DNA of 64,000 nt from Clostridiales bacterium (GTDB lineage Bacteria; Bacillota; Clostridia; Saccharofermentanales; Saccharofermentanaceae). Location: NCBI GenBank assembly GCA_017617995.1, contig JAFZVE010000028.1:1-64000 (forward strand). The letters are read 5' to 3'. The notes under the pieces are model-generated. The model was given only the letters and a program-made list of their open reading frames with translations, was not told where the DNA came from and ran no database searches. Both the position numbers and the translations under genes were made by a program. Every line of letters begins with the position of its first letter. Within the stretch, counting starts at the first letter, position 1. This document shows, one piece after another, positions 8,041 to 16,428 of this stretch.

Positions 8041-9300
8041 TTGAGAAAGGGAACGTTGTCTTTAATTCTTGCGGTTCTTGTTGCCTGTCAGGGTGTGCTT
8101 CTGTGTGCGTGCAAAAGGAAGGACACGGGTTATTTTGTTACCTTCGGAAACTACGGGGGAAGGCCGATCAGGTGGATCATTATTGATCAGGATGACGATA
8201 CGTATTATCTGGTCTCGCAGTATATCCTCGATATGCGCGCGTACGATGAAAACGGGCAGTCGGCTGATTGGGAAAGCAGTTCCATCCGAAAATGGCTGAA
8301 TGAAGATTTCTACGAGCAGGCCTTTAATCAGGACGAGAAGGCCAGAATCGTGGCGACTGTTTTGGGAAACAGAAGACCGAGGATGACTGAGGTCTTAGAA
8401 GAGGAGAAGAAGGATCAGGTGTTCCTGCTTTCTTCCTCCGCGGCGCAGAACTATTTTATGACTGATGCCGCACGAAAGGGGAAACCGGAGAACGATGAGG
8501 GGGGCGGCAACGCCGCTTCTCAGGAGACATGGAAATGGTGGCTCATCGGACCAGACGATGGAGGCTCTTCGCTGGTTGATGAGGAAGGACGCGTGGCCTT
8601 TTCGGATGCGAGTGCAACAACGGAAATGTATGGGGTGCGTCCGGCGGTGGTGATTACGACTCCGACGTACGAACAACACAAAGCAAACGAAGAATGGGAG
8701 CGGCAGCAGGCCCTTATCACGCCTACTATCCCTCCGAGAGAAACGGCGCTCGAGGGCAGGGAAACGGTCCGGTTCGGATCCTATGCGGGCAGTGAGATCG
8801 AGTGGGTCGTGCTGGATAAAGAGGGAGATTACACTCTTCTTATGGCCAGATGTGTCGTCGCTTCCGTGCAATATGGTTTCAAAGATGAGGAGACGTCGTG
8901 GGATACCTGCTATCTGAATCAATGGCTGAACAATGATTTCTTTTATTCCGCTTTCGATGACGAAGAACTCGCCCGCATCAAGTCTCCTTCTGAGGTCGGC
9001 GAAGGTCTGGGAAAGGGGTCTTCGTGGGCTGGTATGGATACAACGGCCAGAGTGTTCCTCTTAAGTTCCGAAGAGGTCGAGATATTTTTCCCGGATCAAT
9101 ATGACAGAGTCAGCAAAACTGCGGAATATACGAATCGCGATTCTCTTTATGAGAGTGACGAAGGATTCTGTGTCTATTGGCTGAGATCATGCGCAACCGA
9201 TAAAGGGACCTACTGGGTTAATGAGAATGGAAGGATCTCCTATGAGTTCAACTACTATGACTGGGTCGGTGTGAGACCGGTCATCTGGGTAAAACTCTGA
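8041..9300 (+). CDS. lipoprotein with two tandem DUF6273-like domains
   Basis: The TTG at 8041 follows GGAGGG by six bases and opens a clear lipoprotein signal (MRKGTLSLIL ... LLCAC); a longer frame from 7996 lacks this. The mature protein has two copies of one domain. Copy one has WIIIDQDDDTYYLVSQYIL and SIRKWLNEDFYEQAF; copy two has WVVLDKEGDYTLLMARCVV and YLNQWLNNDFFYSAF. Both end in GVRPAV or GVRPVI. This matches the DUF6273 family found on clostridial cell surfaces. The duplication is visible by eye. Function unknown; probably surface-exposed. Confidence 0.8.
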   Translation: MRKGTLSLILAVLVACQGVLLCACKRKDTGYFVTFGNYGGRPIRWIIIDQDDDTYYLVSQYILDMRAYDENGQSADWESSSIRKWLNEDFYEQAFNQDEKARIVATVLGNRRPRMTEVLEEEKKDQVFLLSSSAAQNYFMTDAARKGKPENDEGGGNAASQETWKWWLIGPDDGGSSLVDEEGRVAFSDASATTEMYGVRPAVVITTPTYEQHKANEEWERQQALITPTIPPRETALEGRETVRFGSYAGSEIEWVVLDKEGDYTLLMARCVVASVQYGFKDEETSWDTCYLNQWLNNDFFYSAFDDEELARIKSPSEVGEGLGKGSSWAGMDTTARVFLLSSEEVEIFFPDQYDRVSKTAEYTNRDSLYESDEGFCVYWLRSCATDKGTYWVNENGRISYEFNYYDWVGVRPVIWVKL

Positions 9301-9349
9301 GCCGGCTATCCGCTCCTGTTTAAGTATCGCACATCAGATGTGATTCTTC

Positions 9350-10294
9350 TCAGGCTTTGTCCAGAAGGTGTGATTCTTCGTGCCGGATCGCTTCGAGAAT
9401 CTTCTTACAGCGGGAGTCGAGCTCTTCGTATTTTTTCACCGCGGCGGCATTGGGCGGGAGATACTCCGTGCGGTCCTGATTCTTCGAGGATATCCTGACT
9501 GCCGTGCCGTTTCTTAAGAAACGGATCTTTCCGTTACGGAGCTGTTTTTTTCTTATCCGTCTTCGTATCACAGGAACGAGGAAGGTGGTCAGGAGCGTAA
9601 GTGCCACGATGATCGCGCTTACGTAGAATATAAAAGTATCCTCGTCGGCCAGTCTCCGATAATACCCCTGGGTCCTGCTCCAGTCTTCTACAAAACCATG
9701 ATGATCGGAGGCGATCTTCAGGCTCGCCGGGATGACGATGGCGCCCCAGAAAAGAAGACTCAGCAGAAAGACGAGAAACTGCGGCATCGTCCGAAGTCTC
9801 TTCTCGTTCGGAGCCGGATGTTCCAGGATCTCGCGAGATTTGATGTCCGAGCCGAACTGTCTCCTCAGGGAGCGCCTCTCGACCTGAGCGTCGAAGTATT
9901 CGTTCACCAGACCGGCAAGTTTGCTGCACTGGCCGGAACTGTCTTGACGGATGGTTCGCCAGATCGGATCGTCCTTCATCTGCATGAGCTGATCTTCGTT
10001 GTCTGCGCTGACGGACAGGAACTGTGCAGTACTGGAAAACCGTCTCCTTGCAAGGAAAGAGTACAGCTGGAGCCTGGCATTGTCAGGATCGTTCTGTAGA
10101 AGGACCCGGATATTCTCCTGTGCCTCGTCGTACTTGTGATCCTGTATGAGCCGGCTGACTGTTGAAAGGGAAAGCGGTGTCTCCGCTTCCTCGACGGTAT
10201 AGAGCTTACCGCAGGAGACGCATTCGTAAAAGCCGATAAGAGTATTTAGTTCCAATTTTCCTGCACACAGTGAGCAGACTCTGATTTCATCCAT
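9350..10294 (-). CDS. zinc-ribbon protein with TPR-like region and two membrane helices
   Basis: A 314-residue protein. A zinc ribbon sits at residues 7-34 (CSLCAGK ... CVSCGK). The segment near 50-75 (HKYDEAQENIRVLLQNDPDNARLQ, given as its two ends) is one tetratricopeptide-like repeat. Two membrane helices lie near 172-195 and 226-248. A short basic cytoplasmic tail rich in Lys and Arg ends the protein. It resembles the other zinc-ribbon membrane proteins here in plan but not in detail. It stands alone and converges on the lipoprotein gene. Function unknown. Confidence 0.7.
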   Translation of the reverse strand: MDEIRVCSLCAGKLELNTLIGFYECVSCGKLYTVEEAETPLSLSTVSRLIQDHKYDEAQENIRVLLQNDPDNARLQLYSFLARRRFSSTAQFLSVSADNEDQLMQMKDDPIWRTIRQDSSGQCSKLAGLVNEYFDAQVERRSLRRQFGSDIKSREILEHPAPNEKRLRTMPQFLVFLLSLLFWGAIVIPASLKIASDHHGFVEDWSRTQGYYRRLADEDTFIFYVSAIIVALTLLTTFLVPVIRRRIRKKQLRNGKIRFLRNGTAVRISSKNQDRTEYLPPNAAAVKKYEELDSRCKKILEAIRHEESHLLDKA

Positions 10295-10446
10295 CTTTTC
10301 CTACCCCATTTCTCTCATTATAGCATCTGACGGAAAAAAAGCATCCGTAAATCCGCGTAAAGAACTGTATCTCTGTTACTCGTGAGGGAGTTGATGTATC
10401 ATAGAAGATGTAAGTGTAGCTATTGATATGTGAAGGAGGGTGCCCT

Positions 10447-11622
10447 ATGTTTGATTTCAAGTACTATACTCCGACCAAAGTGCTTTTCGGGAAGAATACG
10501 GAAAGTAAGGTAGCAGAACTGATCCGCGAGTTCGGCGGAACGAAGGTACTGATTCATTATGGCGGCGGAAGCGTCGTGCGTTCGGGGCTGCTCTCGCGCG
10601 TGACGGCTGCGCTCGACGAGGCGGGGATCGCCTACGTGACGCTTGGCGGTGCCGTGCCCAATCCGCGACTTAGCCTCGTGTACGAAGGCATCGAGCTCTG
10701 TAAGAAAGAGGGCGTAGATTTCCTCCTCGGTGTCGGCGGTGGTTCGGCGATCGACTCGGCCAAGGCGATCGGATACGGCGTGGCGAATGACGGTGACGTG
10801 TGGGATTTCTATGACTATAAGCGCGTGGCGACAGGGTGCCTGCCTTTGGGCGTGATCCTGACGATCGCGGCGACGGGCAGTGAGATGAGCGATTCTTCTG
10901 TCATCACGAAGGAAGAGGGACTTGTCAAGCGTGGATACAGCAGTGATTACGGGCGTCCGAAGTTCGCTATTATGAATCCGGAACTGACGATGACGCTTCC
11001 GGATTATCAGACGGCATGCGGATGCACGGATATCATGATGCACACGATGGAACGCTATTTCACCCAGGGCGGCAATATGGAGATCACGGATGCACTGGCC
11101 GAGGGCCTGCTTCGCACCGTGATGAGAAATGCCGTGATTCTTCGTGACGATCCTCGCAATTATGAGGCGCGTGCAGAGGTCATGTGGGCGGGGAGCCTTT
11201 CGCACAACGGACTGACCGGATGTGGAAATGACGGCGGAGACTGGATGACACATAAGCTCGAGCACGAGCTCGGCGGTCTTTATGATGTGGCGCACGGCGC
11301 GGGTCTGGCCGCGGTGTGGGGATCCTGGGCAAGATATGTATATAAGGACTGCCTCCCGAGGTTTAAGCAATTCGCGGTGAATGTGATGGGCGTGAGTGAT
11401 GGTCCGGATGAGGCGGTCGCGCTTGCCGGAATCGAGGCACTTGAAGATTTCTTCAGAAGTATCAAGATGCCGACGAATCTTCGTGAGCTTGGTGTAGAAC
11501 CGACCGAGGAAGAACTGGTGGAGATGGCACATAAGTGCGCAGTCGGCGTCGGCGGTGCGAAGGGATCGGCGAAACTTCTCGACGAAGAAGCGATGCTTCA
11601 GATCTATCGGGCGAGTGTGTGA
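10447..11622 (+). CDS. bdhA: iron-dependent alcohol dehydrogenase (BdhA/YqhD type)
   Basis: The protein is 391 residues, the usual size for group III alcohol dehydrogenases. These reduce butanal or similar aldehydes with NAD(P)H in the cytoplasm. The nucleotide site GVGGGSAIDSAK is clear, and the metal ligands are in DIMMHTMERYF and ELGGLYDVAHGAG. The tail KGSAKLLDEEAMLQIYRAS is typical. The ATG at 10447 is seven bases after AAGGAGGG; an upstream in-frame TTG would place that ribosome site within the gene. The gene name is by similarity and the true substrate is not determined. A flavodoxin gene follows on the same strand. Confidence 0.9.
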   Translation: MFDFKYYTPTKVLFGKNTESKVAELIREFGGTKVLIHYGGGSVVRSGLLSRVTAALDEAGIAYVTLGGAVPNPRLSLVYEGIELCKKEGVDFLLGVGGGSAIDSAKAIGYGVANDGDVWDFYDYKRVATGCLPLGVILTIAATGSEMSDSSVITKEEGLVKRGYSSDYGRPKFAIMNPELTMTLPDYQTACGCTDIMMHTMERYFTQGGNMEITDALAEGLLRTVMRNAVILRDDPRNYEARAEVMWAGSLSHNGLTGCGNDGGDWMTHKLEHELGGLYDVAHGAGLAAVWGSWARYVYKDCLPRFKQFAVNVMGVSDGPDEAVALAGIEALEDFFRSIKMPTNLRELGVEPTEEELVEMAHKCAVGVGGAKGSAKLLDEEAMLQIYRASV

Positions 11623-11678
11623 GTGGTTTATAGGATATGAGGGTCAATTACGAACGCTGTTTTATGGAGGGATAAGAT

Positions 11679-12170
11679 ATGACGAAGATATTGGTAGCGT
11701 ATTTCTCGGCGAGTGCCGCGAAGATAACGGAGAAGGTCGCGGAGAGATTGGCAGAGACGATCGGCGCGGATCTTTTTGAGATCGTACCGGAGGTACCATA
11801 CACGGCGGCGGATCTCCGATGGACCAATCCGATTGCACGCTGTAACAAGGAAAAATTCGGAAGGAAGGACGTGCCTTCGGCCGGCAAAGTGGAGAATTTC
11901 GAAGAATACGATCTTGTGATTCTCGGTTTCCCGATCTGGTACGGATGCGCCCCGAACGTCGTCAGTACTTTTATAAAGGGATACGATACGGCCGGAAAGA
12001 AGATCGCGGCTTTTGCGACGTCCGGAGGAAGTAAGATCGGAAAGACGGCCGAGAAACTTAAGTCTTATGTATCAGAGAGCGCCATGGTCCTCGAGGCGAA
12101 GCTCTTCGAGAAAGACGTGACTCCGAATGCACTCCAGAACTGGGTGAACGGACTACTCAGACAGAACTGA
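11679..12170 (+). CDS. flavodoxin
   Basis: A 163-residue flavodoxin of the long, NAD(P)H-oxidoreductase-like type. The phosphate loop is ILVAYFSASAAKITEK near the N-terminus. FMN-binding loops follow at LGFPIWYGCAPN and ATSGGSKIG. It would carry electrons in anaerobic redox reactions. GGAGGG lies seven bases before the ATG. It lies 56 bases after the alcohol dehydrogenase on the same strand, so the pair may be cotranscribed. Its electron donor is unknown. Confidence 0.88.
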   Translation: MTKILVAYFSASAAKITEKVAERLAETIGADLFEIVPEVPYTAADLRWTNPIARCNKEKFGRKDVPSAGKVENFEEYDLVILGFPIWYGCAPNVVSTFIKGYDTAGKKIAAFATSGGSKIGKTAEKLKSYVSESAMVLEAKLFEKDVTPNALQNWVNGLLRQN

Positions 12171-12273
12171 GATCGGAGAGGCGAGGTGATATTGTTCGCC
12201 GAATCGGCAATTTGTCCGCATCATGTCCGAATTTTGGTAAAATGGTATCAGATTCGGAACGGAGGCAAAGAAT

Positions 12274-12741
12274 ATGGGCTGTCGTGAGATTATCGTATGC
12301 GATGATGTGAAGTGTATCTATTCAGAAGATGCCGGTGGGTACGAAGGCGAGATCGACTGGATGGATGGCTTGCGCATCCGAGTGTTTCTGGCTTGCGATC
12401 CGGACGAGGCGGGCGAGCCTGTCGTGATGAAGTATTTCTTCGAACAGATCTATCGCGATCGAGAGATGTGGACGAAGAAGGCGCAAACGTTTGCCTGTGA
12501 CCGTTTCCTTCCTTTTTATCTGAATAAGGCCGGTTATATTGCGAAGGCTGTGTTGAAGAAGTCTGTTCTGAAGGCGCTTCTGATACCGGAGGCGCTCGAG
12601 CTTCAAGATGACGGGGTGATGCACATAAGTTTCCGATGTTTCTCCCTCGGGGCGAAGATGCATTTCCTGGATGTGGCCGGGACGGTAGCGACCGGATTTA
12701 CGCTTCTTCAGGATAATGGAGAAGATATCCCGGAGATGTAG
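12274..12741 (+). CDS. hypothetical protein
   Basis: A 155-residue soluble protein with an ATG after an ACGGAGG ribosome site. An acidic N-terminal beta region (YEGEIDWMDGLRIRVFLACD) is followed by a helical middle and a beta C-terminus. It recalls DUF2262-type proteins in outline, but I cannot confirm this. It is transcribed toward the tRNA-Pro gene and separated from it by a hairpin terminator. Confidence 0.6.
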   Translation: MGCREIIVCDDVKCIYSEDAGGYEGEIDWMDGLRIRVFLACDPDEAGEPVVMKYFFEQIYRDREMWTKKAQTFACDRFLPFYLNKAGYIAKAVLKKSVLKALLIPEALELQDDGVMHISFRCFSLGAKMHFLDVAGTVATGFTLLQDNGEDIPEM

Positions 12742-12764
12742 TTTCTCGGGAATCGTGACAAATC

Positions 12765-12813
12765 AAAAAGGGACACATCGCGTGATGCTCCATCACGATC
12801 GTGTGTCCCTTTT
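12765..12813. terminator. bidirectional terminator between the hypothetical gene and tRNA-Pro
   Basis: GGGACACA (12770-12777) pairs with TGTGTCCC (12802-12809). A second inner pairing joins CGTGATG and CATCACG. A-run and T-run flanks let it end both the plus-strand gene and the minus-strand tRNA transcript. Confidence 0.88.
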
Positions 12814-12814
12814 G

Positions 12815-12890
12815 TGGTCGAGGTGACAGGGTTCGAACCTGCGACCCCATGCTCCCAAAGCACGTACGCTACCAGCTGCGCTACACCTCG
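12815..12890 (-). tRNA. tRNA-Pro (anticodon TGG)
   Basis: Read on the minus strand this is a full 76-base tRNA. It has acceptor CGAGGTG pairing with CACCTCG, a D-arm with CAGCTGG, an anticodon loop CTTTGGGAG giving TGG, a T-arm GGTTCGAACCC and an encoded CCA end. The TGG anticodon reads proline codons CCA and CCG. A terminator follows at once. Confidence 0.96.
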
Positions 12891-13068
12891 AAGTGCCCTG
12901 CTATTATACCGATTGAATGAGAATATGGCAAGTAGTTTTGAAAGATGGAATTTCTTTCCTCATATTTCCGTCTTTTGCATGGCTGCCTCTGCGTGAGTTT
13001 TTTTCTTTTCGGGGCGTTACTTCATGAACCGGTAACTCGTCTATAATGGTAGAGGAGGTGAAAGACAG

Positions 13069-13611
13069 ATGGAAGATGCGAAGATCGTCGAACTGTATTT
13101 CAACCGGGATGAGCATGCTATCTCGGAAAGTTCGAAGAAGTACGGGCCGTACTGCACGTCGATCGCAAGGAACATACTTGATTCCCGTGAGGATGTGGAA
13201 GAGTGTGTCAGCGATACGTGGCTGCGTGCCTGGAACGCGATTCCGCCTGCACGTCCGAACCGACTCTCTGTCTTTCTCGGAAGAATCACTCGTAATCTGT
13301 CCATCGACCGCTTCCGTAAGGATCATGCGGAGAAGTACGGTGGCGGACAAACTGCGCTCTGTCTCGACGAACTGTCGGAGATCGTGGGCGGGGATTCCCG
13401 CATCGAGGAAGAAATGATCCAAAAAGAAACCTTGGAACTATTCCTTCGCAGCCTTCCTTCGCAGGATAAAGATATCTTCCTCCTGCGCTACTGGTATCTG
13501 ATGCCGATCGAGAAAATCGCAGTACGGTTTTCCCTCAGTGAAGGCGCGGTGAAGATGCGGCTTCTGCGTGTGCGAAAGAGCCTGCGGGAGACCTTGGAAA
13601 AAGAAGCATGA
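13069..13611 (+). CDS. ECF-type RNA polymerase sigma factor
   Basis: A 180-residue extracytoplasmic-function sigma factor. Region 2 is seen in DVEECVSDTWLRAWNAIPP and GRITRNLSIDRFRKD. Region 4 is a C-terminal HTH with LLRYWYLMPIEKIAVRF and SEGAVKMRLLRVRKSLR. A GGAGGTG ribosome site precedes the ATG. A TATAAT at 13032-13037 may be the -10. The next gene starts 20 bases after the stop and has an anti-sigma-like N-terminus, so the two probably form one regulatory pair responding to an envelope or protease signal. Confidence 0.92.
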   Translation: MEDAKIVELYFNRDEHAISESSKKYGPYCTSIARNILDSREDVEECVSDTWLRAWNAIPPARPNRLSVFLGRITRNLSIDRFRKDHAEKYGGGQTALCLDELSEIVGGDSRIEEEMIQKETLELFLRSLPSQDKDIFLLRYWYLMPIEKIAVRFSLSEGAVKMRLLRVRKSLRETLEKEA

Positions 13612-13630
13612 GAAAAGGAGGAGATCCTTT

Positions 13631-15247
13631 ATGAAGAAAGAAGAGAAGCTACTCGAGGAACTCGGGAAGATCGATGAAGATCTGATTCCGGAGGTTCTGG
13701 GTAAAAGCGACGAAGCAGAATCGGTAAGTAAGCAGTCGGATGTGATCGTTGATTGCTCGAAAAAGATGGGAAAGAAGAAACGGGTGAACTACCGGGCGAT
13801 CTGGATCTCTGTCGGTGCTGTGGCGGCCGCCGCCGTCCTGGCTATCATACTCGTCCCGAAGCTCTTTAAGTCAAAGGACGACGGCTCGATTACGGCCGGA
13901 GGTGTGATTAGTTCTGATGAGAACGTAACCAGTTCGGATGTGGAGAATACGACCGCAGGAATGGCTACCTCCAGTGAAACCGTTTATGAACCGAACCGGA
14001 TGGCGGCTCCGGCGTATCCGTATATGCCGTCGTTCCCGGATGAAGCTACGTATAATCAGGAGGACTATAACAGGCAGTACAATGAGTGGAAGGATGCCGT
14101 TCATAATCTGCGTGCTCAGCAATCCGGATATATGGACGGGTATCGTGAGTACTGTCAGAAGGTGATCTCTTCTGTGTTCGCCAATGTGGGACAGAATAAG
14201 AATCGTGTATTCTCGCCACTTAGTCTTTATATGGCGCTCGCGATGACGGCGGAGGTTTCGGATGGCGCGACGCGGCAACAGATCCTGGATGTGCTGTGCC
14301 AGCCGGACATCGAGAATTCGCGTGCTCACGCCAATGCCCTATGGCTTGTGAATTACATGGATGACGGATTGGCGACATTGATCCTTGGGGATTCGCTGTG
14401 GCTGAATACCAACCGCCAGTATAATCAGGAACTATTTGAAGTGCTGGCAGAAGAATACTTCGCATCCTGTTATTCCGGAGATCCGGCCTCGGATTCGTAT
14501 AATCAGGCTTTTCGCCGCTGGATCAATACGCAGACCGGAAATCTCCTGGAGGATTTCGCGTCGCAGTTGTCATTTGATCCGGATATGACGATGTATCTGG
14601 TCTCGACGGTATATTACTGTGCAAAATGGTCGACAAAATTCAAGGAGAAGGACACAAAGCCGGATACGTTCCATGCGGCAGGGGGAGATGTAACTTGTGA
14701 TTTTATGTATTCGGATTCGCCGTGGATGACTTACTACGGCGAGAATTTCGAATGTGTGTTTATCAGTACGGAACACAACGGAACGATGCGTTTTATCCTT
14801 CCGAACGAAGGTATCACACCGGAAGAACTTATGCAGGACGAAGAGTTCATGGAATTCATGACGGCAAAAAAGTGGGATAAGTATCATTCATACGATGGTG
14901 GAATCCATCTGTATGTGCCGAAGTTCGATATCTGCACAGATATGGACCTTACAGGCTATCTGACTTCACTAGGCATCACGGATGCTTTTGATCCGGGACA
15001 GGCAGACTTCAGCCCGCTGACAAAGGATTCCGCAGGAATGTGTATCTCTTCGCTTGAACAGGATACCCGTCTCCTGATCGATGAAGAAGGGTGTAAGGCG
15101 GCTTCGGTTACGGTTGTGCTCATCGGTGCAGGCGATGCGAATCCTGTAAGGGAATTCCGTCTCGACCGGCCTTTTATATTCGAGATCGTAAGTGAGATGG
15201 ATGTGCCGCTGTTCATCGGTGTGGTCAACGATCCGACGGCAGGTTGA
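13631..15247 (+). CDS. membrane-anchored serpin with anti-sigma-like N-terminus
   Basis: A 538-residue protein. Residues 1-54 are a charged cytoplasmic segment (KLLEELGKIDEDLIPEVLG), 55-78 a single membrane helix, and about 80-150 a Ser/Thr/Pro-rich linker. From about 160 on it is a complete serpin fold with NRVFSPLSLYMALAM, NALWLV and YYCAKW. The reactive-centre hinge EEG is at 485-487, followed by small residues (KAAS), as in inhibitory serpins. The scissile bond lies near LIGAGDAN but cannot be placed exactly. Position after an ECF sigma gene makes the N-terminus a likely sigma-binding arm. GGAGGAG precedes the ATG at 13631. Confidence 0.88.
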   Translation: MKKEEKLLEELGKIDEDLIPEVLGKSDEAESVSKQSDVIVDCSKKMGKKKRVNYRAIWISVGAVAAAAVLAIILVPKLFKSKDDGSITAGGVISSDENVTSSDVENTTAGMATSSETVYEPNRMAAPAYPYMPSFPDEATYNQEDYNRQYNEWKDAVHNLRAQQSGYMDGYREYCQKVISSVFANVGQNKNRVFSPLSLYMALAMTAEVSDGATRQQILDVLCQPDIENSRAHANALWLVNYMDDGLATLILGDSLWLNTNRQYNQELFEVLAEEYFASCYSGDPASDSYNQAFRRWINTQTGNLLEDFASQLSFDPDMTMYLVSTVYYCAKWSTKFKEKDTKPDTFHAAGGDVTCDFMYSDSPWMTYYGENFECVFISTEHNGTMRFILPNEGITPEELMQDEEFMEFMTAKKWDKYHSYDGGIHLYVPKFDICTDMDLTGYLTSLGITDAFDPGQADFSPLTKDSAGMCISSLEQDTRLLIDEEGCKAASVTVVLIGAGDANPVREFRLDRPFIFEIVSEMDVPLFIGVVNDPTAG

Positions 15248-15273
15248 TTCTTCTTCTTGAAATGAACAGGGTA

Positions 15274-15313
15274 GGCGGATATGTGGCGAATCTCGCGGCG
15301 TATCCGCTTTTTT
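15274..15313 (+). terminator. terminator of the sigma factor-serpin operon
   Basis: GCGGATA (15275-15281) pairs with TATCCGC (15301-15307) and is followed by six Ts. It ends the serpin transcript before the phosphonate operon promoter. Confidence 0.85.
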
Positions 15314-15365
15314 CTCGTCATTTTGGCGAATCTTCGGAAACAGGGCATAGATGACGGAAAAGTTA

Positions 15366-15393
15366 TTGCATTCAAAGAGATTAAGGCTATAAT
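15366..15393 (+). promoter_or_regulatory. promoter of the aminoethylphosphonate operon
   Basis: TTGCAT (15366-15371), a 16-base spacer and a perfect TATAAT (15388-15393) form a good housekeeping promoter. The implied leader of about 125 bases before the first start has no gene I can support and no recognised riboswitch. Confidence 0.6.
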
Positions 15394-15527
15394 GAAGAAG
15401 TGTTCAATTTCGATACTGATGTGTGTGGAAAATGAACACACAATGGTAAAAAGACCCGAATCCGCCGATCGCCTCGTGTCAAGACAGGCAGGAGGCGGAG
15501 ACTACAACCTGAAGGGAGAGTAACGTT

Positions 15528-16418
15528 ATGGCACTGAGCCGTAAACAATTTGACGTTCTCGTTGCGATGAAAGAGGCGGAAACAGCGCTTTCACAGAGAG
15601 AACTGGAGAAACTCACGGGCTTCTCGCTCGGAACGATCAACAAAGTGATCAAGGAACTGACGGAAGATGGACTCATCGAGAATGGAGCGGTCACGGACAA
15701 AGGCACAGAATCGCTCGAGCCGTATCGCGCGAAGAGAGCGGTGTTCATTGCCGCGGGATTCGGATCGAGAATGGTACCGATCACACTGAACACCCCTAAG
15801 CCTCTGGTACGTGTTCACGGCAAGCGTATCATTGACACACTTCTGGACGCCTGTGTAGAAGCGGGGATCGATGAGATCTACATCGTAAGAGGTTACCTCG
15901 CGGAGCAGTTCGACCAGCTTCTCTATAAGTATCCGAATATCCGTTTCCTGGACAATCCCGTCTATAACGAAGCGAACAACATCAGCAGTGCCGTACTGGC
16001 GAGACATCTGCTCTCGAATTCCTATGTTTTTGAGGCAGATCTTCTGCTTTCGAATCCGAAGATCATCACGAAATACCACTATTCTTCCGATTTCCTCGCG
16101 ATCCCGAAGGAGCGTACCGATGACTGGTGCTTCGTCGTCAAGGACGGCATCATCAAGGAAGAGAAGGTCGGAGGAGAGGACTGCTGGCAGATGGTCGGTA
16201 TCTCGTACTGGAACGACGAAGACGGCAAGAGCCTCGAAGAAGATGTCGTGGCTGTGTTTAACGGTCCGGGCGGAAAAGAACGCTACTGGGAGCAGGTCCC
16301 GCTTGTATATAAGAAAGAGAACTATAAGGTTGCTGTCCGAGAGTGCCGCGAGGAGGATATCGTCGAGATCGATACTTTCCGCGAACTGAAGGAAATCGAC
16401 AAAGCTTACGACGTATAA
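15528..16418 (+). CDS. winged-helix/LicC-like nucleotidyltransferase, probable CTP:AEP cytidylyltransferase
   Basis: The protein is 296 residues. Residues 1-68 form a winged-helix DNA-binding fold (LSQRELEKLTGFSLGTINKV). The rest is a LicC/MobA-like nucleotidyltransferase with AAGFGSRMVPITLNTPKPL at 75-93, the NTP-binding loop and its lysine, and NPVYNEANNISS and FEADLLLSNP further on. This family activates choline phosphate or AEP with CTP. Its place directly ahead of three AEP-biosynthesis genes points to CMP-AEP formation, as for PntC enzymes; that substrate is inferred. The fused HTH may sense pathway state or only be structural. The AAGGGAG ribosome site is good. Confidence 0.82.
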   Translation: MALSRKQFDVLVAMKEAETALSQRELEKLTGFSLGTINKVIKELTEDGLIENGAVTDKGTESLEPYRAKRAVFIAAGFGSRMVPITLNTPKPLVRVHGKRIIDTLLDACVEAGIDEIYIVRGYLAEQFDQLLYKYPNIRFLDNPVYNEANNISSAVLARHLLSNSYVFEADLLLSNPKIITKYHYSSDFLAIPKERTDDWCFVVKDGIIKEEKVGGEDCWQMVGISYWNDEDGKSLEEDVVAVFNGPGGKERYWEQVPLVYKKENYKVAVRECREEDIVEIDTFRELKEIDKAYDV

Positions 16419-16428
16419 GGAGGAAGAC

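Noticed and set aside
13015..13037. Possible ECF-type promoter in front of the sigma factor gene
   Set aside because: A GTTAC and CGTC pair can be found, but the spacing and bases fit no ECF consensus I can name. The simple TATAAT is safer.
15281..15523. Plus-strand frame of 80 codons in the leader of the AEP operon
   Set aside because: It covers the predicted promoter, has no good ribosome site and its sequence is not protein-like.
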